Source: Atherix ibis (taxonomy: Eukaryota > Arthropoda > Insecta > Diptera > Athericidae). From it: DNA of 64,000 nt. The notes under the pieces were generated by a model. It did no database searches, was not told the origin of the DNA, and saw only the letters and a program-made list of their open reading frames with translations. The position numbers were made by a program, and so were the translations under genes. Position 1 is the stretch's first letter. Every line of letters begins with the position of its first letter. The stretch is taken from the NCBI GenBank assembly GCA_958298945.1, contig OY282608.1, forward strand, positions 23,804,433-23,868,432, read 5' to 3'. This document shows positions 43,239-59,100 of this stretch, in pieces.

Positions 43239-46200
43239 CAAACCAACAAGCCAACAAACCAACAAACCAACAAACCAACAAACCAACAAGCCAACAAACA
43301 AACAAACAAATAAACCAACAAACCAAAAAACCAACAAATCAACAAATTAACAAACCAACAAACCAATAAACCAACAAACTAACAAACCAACAAACCAATT
43401 AACCAACAAACCAACAAACGAACAAACCAACAAACCAACAAACCAACAAAGCAACAAACCAACAAGCCAACAAGCCAACAAACCAACAAGCTAACAAACC
43501 AACAAACCAACAAACCAACAAACCAACAAACCAACAAACCAACAAACCAACAAACTAACAAACCAACAAGCCAACAAACCAACAAACCAACAAACCATCA
43601 AACGAACAAAGCAACAAGCCAACAAGCCAACAAACCAACCAACCAACAAGCCAACAAGCCAACAAACCAACAAACCAACATGACAACAAGCCAACAAACC
43701 AACAAACCAACAAACCAACAAGCCAACAAACCAACAAACCAACAAACCAACTAACCAACAAACCAACAAGCCAACAAACCAACAAACTAACAAACCAAAA
43801 AGCCAACCAACCAACAAACCAACAAACCATCAAACGAACAAAGCAACAAGCCAACAAGCCAACAAACCAACAAACCATCAAGCCAACAAACCAACAAGCC
43901 AACAAACCAACAAACCAACAAGCCAACAAGCCAACAAACCAACAAACCAACAAGCCAACAAGCCAACAAACCAACAAACCAACAAGCCAACAAACCAACA
44001 AACAAATAAACAAACAAACAAACAGACCAACAAGCCAACAAGCCAACAAACCAACAAATTAACAAACCAACAAGCCAACAAACCAACAAACCAACAAACT
44101 AACAAACCAACAAACCAACAAACCAACAAGCCAACAAACCAACAAACCAACAAACCAACAAACCAACAAACCAACAAGCCAACAAACCAACAAACCAACA
44201 AACCAACAAACCAACAAGCCAAAAAACCAACAAACAAATAAACCAACAAACCAACAAACCAACAAACCAACAAACCAACAAACCAACAAACCAACAAACC
44301 AACAAGCCAACAAGCCAACAAACCAACAAGCCAACAAACCAACAAACCAACAAAGCAACAAGCCAACAAGCCAACAAGCCAACAAGCCAACAAACCAATA
44401 AACCAACAAGCGAACAAAACAACAAACCAACAAGGCAAAAAGCCAACAAACCAACAAACCAACAAGCCAAAAAGCCAACAAACCAACAAACCAACAAACC
44501 AAGTAACCAAAAAGCCAACAAACTAACAAACCAACAAACCAACAAACCAACAAACCAACAAGCCAACAAACCAACAAACTAAAAAACCAACAAACGAACT
44601 AACCAACAAACCAACAAGCCAACAAGCCAACAAGCCAACAAACCAACAAACCAACAAACCAACAAACTAAGTAACCAACAAGCCAACAAACCAACAAACC
44701 AACAAGCCAACAAGCCAACAAACCAAGAAACCAACAAGCCAACAAACCAACAAACCAACAAACCAAAAAACCAACAAACCAACAAACCAACAAACCAACA
44801 AACCAACAAGCCAACAATCAAACAAACCAACAAACCAATAAGCCAACAAACCAACAAGCCAACAAACCAACAAACCAATTAACTAACAAACCAACAAACG
44901 GACAAAACAAAAAACCAACAAACCAACTAACCAACAAACCAACAAGCCAACAAGCCAACAAACCAACAAACCAACAAGCCAACAAGCCAACAAACCAACA
45001 AACCAACAAGCTAACAAACCAACAAACCAACAAGCCAACAAACCAACAAGCCAACAAGCCAACAAACCAGCAAACCAAAAAACCAACAAGCCAACAAACC
45101 AACAAACCAACAAACCAACAAACCAACAAGCCAACAAACCAACAAACAAATAAACCAACAAACCAAAAAACCAACAAACCAACAAACCAACAAATTAACA
45201 AACCAACAAACCAACAAACCAACAAACTAACAAACCAACAAACCAATTAACCAACAAACCAACAAACGAACAAACCAACAAACCAACAAACCAACAAACC
45301 AACAAGCCAACAAGCCAACAAACCAACAAGCCAACAAACCAACAAACCAACAAACCAACAAACCAACAAACCAACAAACCAACAAACTAACAAACCAACA
45401 AGCCAACAAACCAACAAACCATCAAACGAACAAAGCAACAAGCCAACAAGCCAACAAACCAACAAACCATCAAGCCAACAAACCAACAAGCCAACAAACC
45501 AACAAACCAACAAGCCAACAAGCCAACAAACCAACAAACCAACAAGCCAACATGCCAACAAACCAAAAAACCAACAAGCCAACAAACCAACAAACAAATA
45601 AACAAACAAACAAACAGACCAACAAGCCAACAAGCCAATAAACCAACAAATTAACAAACCAACAAGCCAACAAACCAACAAACCAACAAACTAATAAACC
45701 AACAAACCAACAAACCAACAAGCCAACAAACCAACAAACCAACAAACCAACAAACCAACAAGCCAACAAACCAACAAACCAACAAACCAACAAACCAACA
45801 AGCCAACAAACCAACAAACAAATAAACCAACAAACCAACAAACCACCAACAAACCAACAAACCAACAAACCAACAAACCAACAAGCCAACAAGCCAACAA
45901 ACCAACAAGCCAACAAACTAACAAACCAACAAAGCAACAAGCCAACAAGCCAACAAACCAATAAACCAACAAGCGAACAAAACAACAAACCAACAAGCCA
46001 AAAAGCCAACAAACCAACAAACCAACAAGCCAAAAAGCTAACAAACCAACAAACCAACAAACCAAGTAACCAAAAAGCCAACAAACTAACAAACCAACAA
46101 ACCAACAAGCCAACAAACCAACAAACCAACAAACCAACAAGCCAACAAACCAACAAACATATAAACCAACAAACCAACAAACCAACAAACCAACAAACCA

Positions 46201-46510
46201 ACAAACCAAAAAACCAACAAACCAACAAGCCAACAAGCCAACAAACCAACAAACTAAAAAACCAACAAACGAACTAACCAACAAACCAACAAGCCAACAA
46301 GCCAACAAACCAACAAACCAACAAACCAACAAACCAACAAACTAAGTAACCAACAAGCCAACAAACCAACAAACCAACAAGCCAACAAGCCAACAAACCA
46401 ACAAACCAACAAGCCAACAAGCCAACAAACCAAGAAACCAACAAGCCAACAAACCAACAAACCAACAAACCAAAAAACCAACAAACCAACAAACCAACAA
46501 ACCAACAAAC
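43239..46510. repeat. 8-mer array with 1,715-bp duplication
   Basis: No gene seen. The part at about 44,580-45,240 matches 46,295-46,955 at offset 1,715 or close to it, including acggacaa at 44,898 and 46,613. The only three-base register shift in the array is here: acc inserted before accaacaa at about 45,842-45,852. The accatcaa, accaacca and gacaacaa modules from the 22-kb region recur near 43,590-43,690. Confidence 0.75.
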
Positions 46511-46513
46511 CAA

Positions 46514-49500
46514 CAAGCCAACAATCCAACAAACCAACAAACCAATAAGCCAACAAACCAACAAGCCAACAAACCAACAAACCAACAAACCAATTAACTA
46601 ACAAACCAACAAACGGACAAAACAAAAAACCAACAAACCAACTAACCAACAAACCAACAAGCCAACAAGCCAACAAACCAACAAACCAACAAGCCAACAA
46701 GCCAACAAACCAACAAACCAACAAGCCAGCAAACCAACAAACCAACAAGCCAACAAACCAACAAGCCAACAAGCCAACAAACCAGCAAACCAACAAACCA
46801 ACAAGCCAACAAACCAACAAACCAACAAACCAACAAACCAACAAACCAACAAGCCAACAAACCAACAAACAAATAAACCAACAAACCAAAAAACCAACAA
46901 ACCAACAAATTAACAAACCAACAAACCAACAAACCAACAAACTAACAAACCAACAAACCAATTAACCAACAAACCAACAAACGAACAAACCAACAAACCA
47001 ACAAACCAACAAACCAACAAGCCAACAAGCCAACAAACCAACAAGCCAACAAACCAACAAACCAACAAACCAACAAACCAACAAACCAACAAACCAACAA
47101 ACTTACAAACCAACAAGCCAACAAACCAACAAACCAACAAACCATCAAACGAACAAAGCAACAATCCAACAAGCCAACAAACCAACAAACCAACAAGCCA
47201 ACAAGCCAACAAACCAACAAACCAACATGACAACAAGCCAACAAACCAACAAACCAACAAACCAACAAGGCAACAAACCAACAAACCAACAAACCAACAA
47301 ACCAACAAACCAACAAACCAACAAACCAACAAACCAACAAACCAACAAACCAACAAACCAACATGCCAACAAACCAACAAACTAAGTAACCAACAAGCCA
47401 ACAAACCAACAAACCAACAAGCCAACAAGCCAACAAACCAAGAAACCAACAAACCAACAAGCCAACAAACCAACAAGCCAACAAACCAACAAACTAACAA
47501 ACCAAGTAACCAACAAACCAACAAACCAACAAACAAATAAACCAACAAACCAAAAAACCAACAAACCAACAAACCAACAAACCAACAAACCAACAAACCA
47601 ACAAGCCAACAAGCCAACAAACCAAGAAACCAACAAACCAACAAGCCAACAAACCAACAAGCCAACAAACCAACAAACTAACAAACCAAGTAACCAACAA
47701 ACCAACAAACCATCAAACAAACAAAGCAACAAACCAACAAGCCAACAAGCCAACAAACCAACAAACCAAGTAACCAAAAAGCCAACAAACTAACAAACCA
47801 ACAAGCCAACAAACCAACAAGCCAACAAGCCAACAAACTAACAAAGCAACAAACCAAAAAACCAACAAACCAAAAAACCAACAAACCAACAAACCATCAA
47901 ACGAACAAAGCAACAAGCTAATAAGCCAACAAACCAACAAACCAACAAGCCAACAAACACACAAGCCAACAAACCAACAAATTAACAAACCAACAAACCA
48001 ACAAGCCAACAAACCAACAAATTAACAAATCAACAAACCAACAAACCAACAAACTAACAAACCAACAAACCTATTAACCAACAAACCAACAAACGAACAA
48101 ACCAACAAACCAACAAACCAACAAACCAACAAGCCAACAAGCCAACAAACCAACAAACTAACAAACCAACAAACCAACAAGCCAACAAACCAACAAATCA
48201 ACAAGCCAACAAACCAACAAACAAACAAACCAACAAACCAACAGGCCAACAAACCAACAAACAAATAAATCAACAAACCAACAAACCAACAAACCAATAA
48301 ACCAACAAACTAACAAACCAACAAGCCAACAAACCAACAAGCCAACAAACCAACAAGCCAACAAACCAATAAACCAACAAACCAACAAGCCAACAAACCA
48401 ACAAGCCAACAAACCAAAAAACCAACAAGCCAACAAGCCATCAAACCAACAAACCAACAAGCCAACAAGCCAACAAACCAACAAACCAACAAGCCAACAA
48501 ACCAAGAAACAAATAAACCAACAAACAAACAAACCAACAAGCCAACAAGCCAACAAACCAACAAACCAACATACCAACAAGCCAACAAACCAACAAACCA
48601 ACAAACTAACAAACCAACAAAACCAACAAACCAACAAGCCAAAAAACCAACAAACCAACAAACCAACAAGCCAACAAACCAACAAGCCAACAAACCAATT
48701 AACCACCAAAACAACAAATGAACCAACCAACAAATTAACAAACTAACAAGCCAACAAACCAACAAACCAACAAACCAACAAGCCAACAAACCAACAAGCC
48801 AACAAACCAACAAACCAACAAACCAAGTAACCAAAAAGCCAACAAACTAACAAACCAACAAGCCAACAAGCCAACAAACCAACAAGCCAACAAGCCAACA
48901 AACTAACAAACCAACAAACCAACAAGCCAACAAACCACCAAACCAACAAACCAACAAACCAACAAGCCAACAAGCCAACAAACCAACAAACTAACAAACC
49001 AACAGACGAACTAGCCAACAACCAACAAACCAAGAAGCCAACAAACCAACAAACCAACAAGCCAACAAACCATCAAACCAACAAACCAACAAACCAACAA
49101 GCCAACAAGCCAACAAACCAACAAACCAACAAGCCAACAAACCAACAAACCAACAAACCAACAAGCCAACAAACAAACAAGCCAACAAACCAACAAGCCA
49201 ACAAACTAACAAACCAACAAAGCAACAAAGCAACAAGCCAACAAACTAACAAGCCAACAAACCAACAAACCAACAAACTAAGTAACCAACAAACCAACAA
49301 ACCATCAAACGAACAAAGCAACAAACCAACAAGCCAACAAGCCAACAAACCAACAAACCAAGTAACCAAAAAGCCAACAAACCAACAAACCAACAAACCA
49401 ACAAACCATCAAACGAACAAAGCAACAAACCAACAAGCCAACAAGCCAACAAACCAACAAACCAAGTAACCAAAAAGCCAACAAACTAACAAACCAACAA

Positions 49501-49700
49501 GCCAACAAACCAAAAAGCCAACAAGGCAACAAACCAACAAACCAACAAAGCAACAAACCAAAAAACCAACAAACCAAAAAACCAACAAACCAACAAACCA
49601 TCAAACGAACAAAGCAACAAGCCAATAAGCCAACAAACCAACAAACCAACAAGCCAACAAACCAACAAACACACAAGCCAACAAGCCAACAAACCAACAA
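46514..49700. repeat. 3.3-kb tandem duplication, copy 1
   Basis: Matches 49,802 to about 53,005 at offset 3,296. The offset grows to 3,304-3,305 after about 48,740, one whole unit plus a one-base slip. Shared markers include acggacaa, catgacaac, the actaagta sites and agacgaac followed by tagcc. Small private differences include gcctattaacc versus neighbours and a shorter caaccaac unit at 49,019 that restores the earlier phase. Confidence 0.82.
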
Positions 49701-49801
49701 ACCAACAAACCAACAAACCAACAAGCCAACAAACCAACAAACCAACAAGCCAACAAACCCACAAACCAACAAACCAATAAACCAACAAACTAACAAACCA
49801 A

Positions 49802-52800
49802 CAAGCCAACAATCCAACAAACCAACAAACCAATAAGCCAACAAACCAACAAGCCAACAAACCAACAAACCAACAAACCAACAAACCAATTAACTAACAA
49901 ACCAACAAACGGACAAAACAAAAAACCAACAAACCAACTAACCAACAAACCAACAAGCCAACAAGCCAACAAACCAACAAACCAACAAGCCAACAAGCCA
50001 ACAAACCAACAAACCAACAAGCCAGCAAACCAACAAACCAACAAGCCAACAAACCAACAAGCCAACAAGCCAACAAACCAGCAAACCAACAAACCAACAA
50101 GCCAACAAACCAACAAACCAACAAACCAACAAACCAACAAACCAACAAGCCAACAAACCAACAAACAAATAAACCAACAAACCAAAAAACCAACAAACCA
50201 ACAAATTAACAAACCAACAAACCAACAAACCAACAAACTAACAAACCAACAAACCAATTAACCAACAAACCAACAAACGAACAAACCAACAAACCAACAA
50301 ACCAACAAACCAACAAGCCAACAAGCCAACAAACCAACAAGCCAACAAACCAACAAACCAACAAACCAACAAACCAACAAACCAACAAACCAACAAACTA
50401 ACAAACCAACAAGCCAACAAACCAACAAACCAACAAACCATCAAACGAACAAAGCAACAAGCCAACAAGCCAACAAACCAACAAACCAACAAGCCAACAA
50501 GCCAACAAACCAACAAACCAACATGACAACAAGCCAACAAACCAACAAACCAACAAACCAACAAGGCAACAAACCAACAAACCAACAAACCAACAAACCA
50601 ACAAACCAACAAACCAACAAACCAACAAACCAACAAACCAACAAACCAACAAACCAACATGCCAACAAACCAACAAACTAAGTAACCAACAAGCCAACAA
50701 ACCAACAAACCAACAAGCCAACAAGCCAACAAACCAAGAAACCAACAAACCAACAAGCCAACAAACCAACAAGCCAACAAACCAACAAACTAACAAACCA
50801 AGTAACCAACAAACCAACAAACCAACAAACAAATAAACCAACAAACCAAAAAACCAACAAACCAACAAACCAACAAACCAACAAACCAACAAACCAACAA
50901 GCCAACAAGCCAACAAACCAAGAAACCAACAAACCAACAAGCCAACAAACCAACAAGCCAACAAACCAACAAACTAACAAACCAAGTAACCAACAAACCA
51001 ACAAACCATCAAACAAACAAAGCAACAAACCAACAAGCCAACAAGCCAACAAACCAACAAACCAAGTAACCAAAAAGCCAACAAACTAACAAACCAACAA
51101 GCCAACAAACCAACAAGCCAACAAGCCAACAAACTAACAAAGCAACAAACCAAAAAACCAACAAACCAAAAAACCAACAAACCAACAAACCATCAAACGA
51201 ACAAAGCAACAAGCCAATAAGCCAACAAACCAACAAACCAACAAGCCAACAAACACACAAGCCAACAAACCAACAAATTAACAAACCAACAAACCAACAA
51301 GCCAACAAACCAACAAATTAACAAATCAACAAACCAACAAACCAACAAACTAACAAACCAACAAACCTATTAACCAACAAACCAACAAACGAACAAACCA
51401 ACAAACCAACAAACCAACAAACCAACAAGCCAACAAGCCAACAAACCAACAAACTAACAAACCAACAAACCAACAAGCCAACAAACCAACAAACCAACAA
51501 GCCAACAAACCAACAAACAAACAAACCAACAAACCAACAGGCCAACAAACCAACAAACAAATAAATCAACAAACCAACAAACCAACAAACCAATAAACCA
51601 ACAAACTAACAAACCAACAAGCCAACAAACCAACAAGCCAACAAACCAACAAGCCAACAAACCAATAAACCAACAAACCAACAAGCCAACAAACCAACAA
51701 GCCAACAAACCAAAAAACCAACAAGCCAACAAGCCATCAAACCAACAAACCAACAAACCAACAACCCAACAAGCCAACAAACCAACAAACCAACAAGCCA
51801 ACAAACCAAGAAACAAATAAACCAACAAACAAACAAACCAACAAGCCAACAAGCCAACAAACCAACAAACCAACATACCAACAAGCCAACAAACCAACAA
51901 ACCAACAAACTAACAAACCAACAAAACCAACAAACCAACAAGCCAAAAAACCAACAAACCAACAAACCAACAAGCCAACAAACCAACAAGCCAACAAACC
52001 AATTAACCAACAAAACAACAAATGAACCAACCAACAAATTAACAAACTAACAAGCCAACAAACCAACAAACCAACAAACCAACAAGCCAACAAACCAACA
52101 AGCCAACAAACCAACAAACCAACAAACCAAGTAACCAAAAAGCCAACAAACTAACAAACCAACAAGCCAACAAGCCAACAAACCAACAAGCCAACAAGCC
52201 AACAAACTAACAAACCAACAAACCAACAAGCCAACAAACCACCAAACCAACAAACCAACAAACCAACAAGCCAACAAGCCAACAAACCAACAAACTAACA
52301 AACCAACAGACGAACTAGCCAACAAACCAACAAACCAAGAAGCCAACAAACCAACAAACCAACAAGCCAACAAACCATCAAACCAACAAACCAACAAACC
52401 AACAAGCCAACAAGCCAACAAACCAACAAACCAACAAGCCAACAAACCAACAAACCAACAAACCAACAAGCCAACAAACAAACAAGCCAACAAACCAACA
52501 AGCCAACAAACTAACAAACCAACAAAGCAACAAAGCAACAAGCCAACAAACCAACAAGCCAACAAACCAACAAACCAACAAACTAAGTAACCAACAAACC
52601 AACAAACCATCAAACGAACAAAGCAACAAACCAACAAGCCAACAAGCCAACAAACCAACAAACCAAGTAACCAAAAAGCCAACAAACCAACAAACCAACA
52701 AACCAACAAACCATCAAACGAACAAAGCAACAAACCAACAAGCCAACAAGCCAACAAACCAACAAACCAAGTAACCAAAAAGCCAACAAACTAACAAACC

Positions 52801-53005
52801 AACAAGCCAACAAACCAAAAAGCCAACAAGGCAACAAACCAACAAACCAACAAAGCAACAAACCAAAAAACCAACAAACCAAAAAACCAACAAACCAACA
52901 AACCATCAAACGAACAAAGCAACAAGCCAATAAGCCAACAAACCAACAAACCAACAAGCCAACAAACCAACAAACACACAAGCCAACAAGCCAACAAACC
53001 AACAA
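49802..53005. repeat. 3.3-kb tandem duplication, copy 2
   Basis: Partner of 46,514-49,700. Its right third (about 51,830-53,000) is duplicated again at 53,880-55,050 (offset 2,050). Confidence 0.82.
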
Positions 53006-53019
53006 ACCAACAAACAAAT

Positions 53020-56000
53020 AAACCAACAAACCAACAAACCAACAAGCCAACAAGCCAACAAGCCAACAAGCCAACAAACCAACAAGCCAACAAACCAACA
53101 AGCCAACAAACCAACAAACCAACAAACCAACAAACCAACAAGCCAACAAACCAACAAGCCAACAAACCAACAAACCAACAAGCCAACAAGCCATCAAACC
53201 AACAAACCAACAAGCCAACAAGCCAACAAACCAACAAACCAACAAGCCAACAAACCAAGAAACAAATAAACCAACAAACAAACAAACCAACAAGCCAACA
53301 AGCCAACAAACCAACAAACCAACAAACCAACAAGCCAACAAACCAACAAACCAACAAACTAACAAACCAACAAAACCAACAAACCAACAAGCCAACAAAC
53401 CAACAAACCAACAAACCAACAAGCCAACAAACCAATTAACCAACAAACCAACAAATGAACAAACCAACAAATTAACAAACCTACAAGCCAACAAACCAAC
53501 AAACCAACAAACCAATAAGCCAACAAACCAACAAGCCAATAAACCAACAAACCAACAAACCAAGTAACCAAAAAGCCAACAAACTAACAAACCAACAAGC
53601 CAACAAGCCAACAAACCAACAAGCCAACAAGCCAACAAACTAACAAACCAACAAACCAACAAGCCAACAAACCACCAAACCAACAAACCAACAAACCAAC
53701 AAGCCAACAAGCCAACAAACCAACAAACTAACAAACCAACAGACGAACTAGCCAACAAACCAAAAAACCAAGAAGCCAACAAACCAACAAACCAACAAGC
53801 CAACAAACCAACAAGCCAACAAACCAACAAACCAACATGCCAACAAACCAACAAACTAAGTAACCAACAAGCCAACAAACCAAAAAGCCAACAAGCCAAC
53901 AAACCAACAAACCAACAAACCAACATACCAACAAGCCAACAAACCAACAAACCAACAAACTAACAAACCAACAAAACCAACAAACCAACAAGCCAAAAAA
54001 CCAACAAACCAACAAACCAACAAGCCAACAAACCAACAAGCCAACAAACCAATTAACCAACAAAACAACAAATGAACCAACCAACAAATTAACAAACTAA
54101 CAAGCCAACAAACCAACAAACCAACAAACCAACAAGCCAACAAACCAACAAGCCAACAAACCAACAAACCAACACACCAAGTAACCAAAAAGCCAACAAA
54201 CTAACAAACCAACAAGCCAACAAGCCAACAAACCAACAAGCCAACAAGCCAACAAACTAACAAACCAACAAACCAACAAGCCAACAAACCACCAAACCAA
54301 CAAACCAACAAACCAACAAGCCAACAAGCCAACAAACCAACAAACTAACAAACCAACAGACGAACTAGCCAACAAACCAACAAACAAAGAAGCCAACAAA
54401 CCAACAAACCAACAAGCCAACAAACCATCAAACCAACAAACCAACAAACCAACAAGCCAACAAGCCAACAAACCAACAAACCAACAAGCCAACAAACCAA
54501 CAAACCAACAAACCAACAAGCCAACAAACAAACAAGCCAACAAACCAACAAGCCAACAAACTAACAAACCAACAAAGCAACAAAGCAACAAGCCAACAAA
54601 CCAACAAGCCAACAAACCAACAAACCAACAAACTAAGTAACCAACAAACCAACAAACCATCAAACGAACAAAGCAACAAACCAACAAGCCAACAAGCCAA
54701 CAAACCAACAAACCAAGTAACCAAAAAGCCAACAAACCAACAAACCAACAAACCAACAAACCATCAAACGAACAAAGCAACAAACCAACAAGCCAACAAG
54801 CCAACAAACCAACAAACCAAGTAACCAAAAAGCCAACAAACTAACAAACCAACAAGCCAACAAACCAAAAAGCCAACAAGGCAACAAACCAACAAACCAA
54901 CAAAGCAACAAACCAAAAAACCAACAAACCAAAAAACCAACAAACCAACAAACCATCAAACGAACAAAGCAACAAGCCAATAAGCCAACAAACCAACAAA
55001 CCAACAAGCCAACAAACCAACAAACACACAAGCCAACAAGCCAACAAACCAACAAACCAACAAACCAACAAACCAACAAGCCAAAAAACCAACAAACCAA
55101 CAAGCCAACAAACCCACAAACCAACAAACCAATAAACCAACAAACTAACAAACCAACAAGCCAACAAACCAAAAAGCCAACAAGCCAACAAACCAACAAA
55201 CCAACAAGCCAACAAGCCAACAAACCAACAAACCAACAAGCCAACAAACCAACAAACAAATAAACCAACAAACCAACAAACCAACAAGCCAACAAGCCTA
55301 CAAGCCAACAAGCCAACAAACCAACAAGCCAACAAACCAACAAGCCAACAAACCAACAAACCAACAAACCAACAAGCCAACAAACCAACAAGCCAACAAA
55401 CCAACAAACCAACAAGCCAACAAGCCATCAAACCAACAAACCAACAAGCCAACAAGCCAACAAACCAACAAACCAACAAGCCAACAAACCAAGAAACAAA
55501 TAAACCAACAAACAAACAAACCAACAAGCCAACAAGCCAACAAACCAACAAACCAACAAACCAACAAGCCAACAAACCAACAAACCAACAAACTAACAAA
55601 CCAACAAAACCAACAAACCAACAAGCCAACAAACCAACAAACCAACAAACCAACAAGCCAACAAACCAATTAACCAACAAACCAACAAATGAACAAACCA
55701 ACAAATTAACAAACCTACAAGCCAACAAACCAACAAACCAACAAACCAACAAGCCAACAAACCAACAAGCCAATAAACCAACAAACCAACAAACCAAGTA
55801 ACCAAAAAGCCAACAAACTAACAAACCAACAAGCCAACAAGCCAACAAACCAACAAGCTAACAAGCCAACAAACTAACAAACCAACAAACCAACAAGCCA
55901 ACAAACCACCAAACCAACAAACCAACAAACCAACAAGCCAACAAGCCAACAAACCAACAAACTAACAAACCAACAGACGAACTAGCCAACAAACCAAAAA

Positions 56001-56100
56001 ACCAAGAAGCCAACAAACCAACAAACCAACAAGCCAACAAACCAACAAGCCAACAAACCAACAAACCAACATGCCAACAAACCAACAAACTAAGTAACCA
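53020..56100. repeat. Overlapping 2,050- and 2,234-bp duplications
   Basis: The stretch 53,880-55,050 repeats 51,830-53,000 (offset 2,050). The stretch 55,255-56,100 repeats 53,020-53,865 (offset 2,234). The result is an alternating pattern of two module types. Markers are agacgaac followed by tagcc, atgaacaa, and a 9-bp unit (an extra a, reading acaaaacc) at about 53,373, 53,966 and 55,607. Confidence 0.78.
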
Positions 56101-59100
56101 ACAAGCCAACAAACCAACAAATCAACAAACCAACAAGCAAACAAACCAACAAACCAACAAGCCAACAAACCAACAAACCAACAAACCAACAAACCAACAA
56201 GCCAACAAGCCAACAAACCAACAAACCAACAAGCCAACAAGCCAACAAACCAACAAACCAACAAGCCAACAAACGAACAAACAAATAAACCAACAAACCA
56301 ACAAACCAACAAGCCAACAAGCCAACAAGCCAACAAGCCAACAAACCAACAAGCCAACAAACCAACAAGCCAACAAACCAACAAACCAACAAACCAACAA
56401 GCCAACAAACCAACAAGCCAACAAACCAACAAACCAACAAGCCAACAAGCCATCAAACCAACAAACCAACAAGCCAACAAGCCAACAAACCAACAAACCA
56501 ACAAGCCAACAAACCAAGAAACAAATAAACCAACAAACAAACAAACCAACAAGCCAACAAGCCAACAAACCAACAAACCAACAAACCAACAAGCCAACAA
56601 ACCAACAAACCAACAAACCAACAAACTAACAAACCAACAAAACCAACAAACCAACAAGCCAACAAACCAACAAACCAACAAACCAACAAGCCAACAAACC
56701 AACAAGCCAACAAACCAATTAACCAACAAACCAACAAATGAACAAACCAACAAATTAACAAACCAACAAGCCAACAAACCAACAAACCAACAAACCAACA
56801 AGCCAACAAACCAACAAGCCAACAAACCAACAAACCAACAAACCAAGTAACCAAAAAGCCAACAAACTAACAAACCAACAAGCCAACAAGCCAACAAACC
56901 AACAAGCCAACAAGCCAACAAACTAACAAACCAACAAACTAACAAGCCAATAAACCACCAAACCAACAAACCAACAAACCAACAAGCCAACAAGCCAACA
57001 AACCAACAAACTAACAAACCAACAGACGAACTAGCCAACAAACCAAAAAACCAAGAAGCCAACAAACCAACAAACCAACAAGCCAACAAACCAACAAACC
57101 AACAAAACAACAAACCAACAAGCCAACAAGCCAACAAACCAACAAACCAACAAGCCAACAAACCAACAAACCAACAAACCAACAAGCCAACAAACCAACA
57201 AGCCAACAAACCAACAAGCCAACAAACTAACAAACCAACAAAGCAACAAGCCAACAAACCAACAAGCCAACAAGCCAACAAACCAACAAACCAACATGAC
57301 AACAAGCCAACAAACCAACAAACCAATAAACCAACAAGGCAACAAATCAACAAACCAACAAACCAACAAACCAACAAACCAACAAGCCAACAAACCAACA
57401 AACAAATAAACCAACAAACCAAAAAACCAACAAACCAACAAACCAACAAACCAACAAACCAACAAGCCAACAAGCCAACAAACCAACAAACCAACAAACC
57501 AACAAGCCAACAACCCAACAAACCAACAAACCAACAAACCAACAAACCAAGTAACCAACAAACCAACAAACCATCAAACAATTAAAGCAACAAACCAACA
57601 AGCCAACAAGCCAACAAACCAACAAACCAAGTAACCAAAAAGCCAACAAACTAACAAACCAACAAGCCAACAAACCAACAAGCCAACAAGCCAACAAACC
57701 AACAAACTAACAAAGCAACAAACCAAAAAACCAACAAACCAAAAAACCAACAAACCAACAAACCATCAAACGAACAAAGCAACAAGCCAATAAGCCAACA
57801 AACCAACAAACCAACAAGCCAACAAACCAACAAACACACAAGCCAACAAGCCAACAAACCAACAAACCAACAAACCAACAAGCCAACAAACCAACAAACC
57901 AACAAGCCAACAAACCAACAAACAAACAAACCAACAAACCAACAAGCCAACACACCAACAAACAAATAAACCAACAAACCAACAAACCAACAAACCAACA
58001 AACCAACAAACTAACAAACCAACAAGCCAACGAACCAACAAGCCAACAAGCCAACAAACCAACAAACCAACAAACCAACAAGCCAACAAACCAACAAGCC
58101 AACAAACCAACAAACCAACAAACCAACAAGCCAACAAGCCAACAAACCAACAAACCAACAAGCCAACAAGCCAACAAACCAACAAACCAACAAGCCAACA
58201 AACCAACAAACAAATAAACCAATAAACAACAAGCCAACAAACCAACAAACCAACAAACCAACAAACCAACAAGCCAACAAACCAACAAACCAACAAACCA
58301 ATAAACCAACAAACTAACAAACCAACAAGCCAACAAACCAACAAGCCAACAAACCAACAAGCCAACAAACCAACAAACCAACAAACCAACAAACCAACAA
58401 GCCAACAAACCAACAAGCCAACAAACCAACAAACCAACAAGCCAACAAGCCATCAAACCAACAAACCAACAAACCAACAAGCCAACAAACCAACAAACCA
58501 ACAAGCCAACAAACCAAGACACAAATAAACCAACAAACAAACAAACCAACAAGCCAACAAGCCAACAAACCAACAAACCAACAAACCAACAAGCCAACAA
58601 ACCAACAAACCAACAAACTAACAAACCAACAAAACCAACAAACCAACAAGCCAACAAACCAACAAACCAACAAACCAACAAGCCAACAAACCAACAAGCC
58701 AACAAACCAATTAACCAACAAACCAACAAATGAACAAACCAACAAATTAACAAACCAACAAGCCAACAAACCAACAAACCAACAAACCAACAAGCCAACA
58801 AACCAACAAGCCAACAAACCAACAAACCAACAAACCAAGTAACCAAAAAGCCAACAAACTAACAAACCAACAAGCCAACAGGCCAACAAACCAACAAGCC
58901 AACAATCCAACAAACTAACAAACCAACAAACCAACAAGCCAACAAACCACCAAACCAACAAACCAACAAACCAACAAGCCAACAAGCCAACAAACCAACA
59001 AACTAACAAACCAACAGACGAACTAGCCAACAAACCAACAAACCAAGAAGCCAACAAACCAACAAACCAACAAGCCAACAAACCAACAAACCAACAAACC

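Noticed and set aside
55962..57581. 539-codon open frame on the - strand, as a hydrophobic multi-pass membrane protein
   Set aside because: It is the octapeptide translation of the 8-mer. Overlapping open frames in the other - strand phases give the same peptide. There is no non-repeat domain, no start context and no codon bias beyond the repeat.
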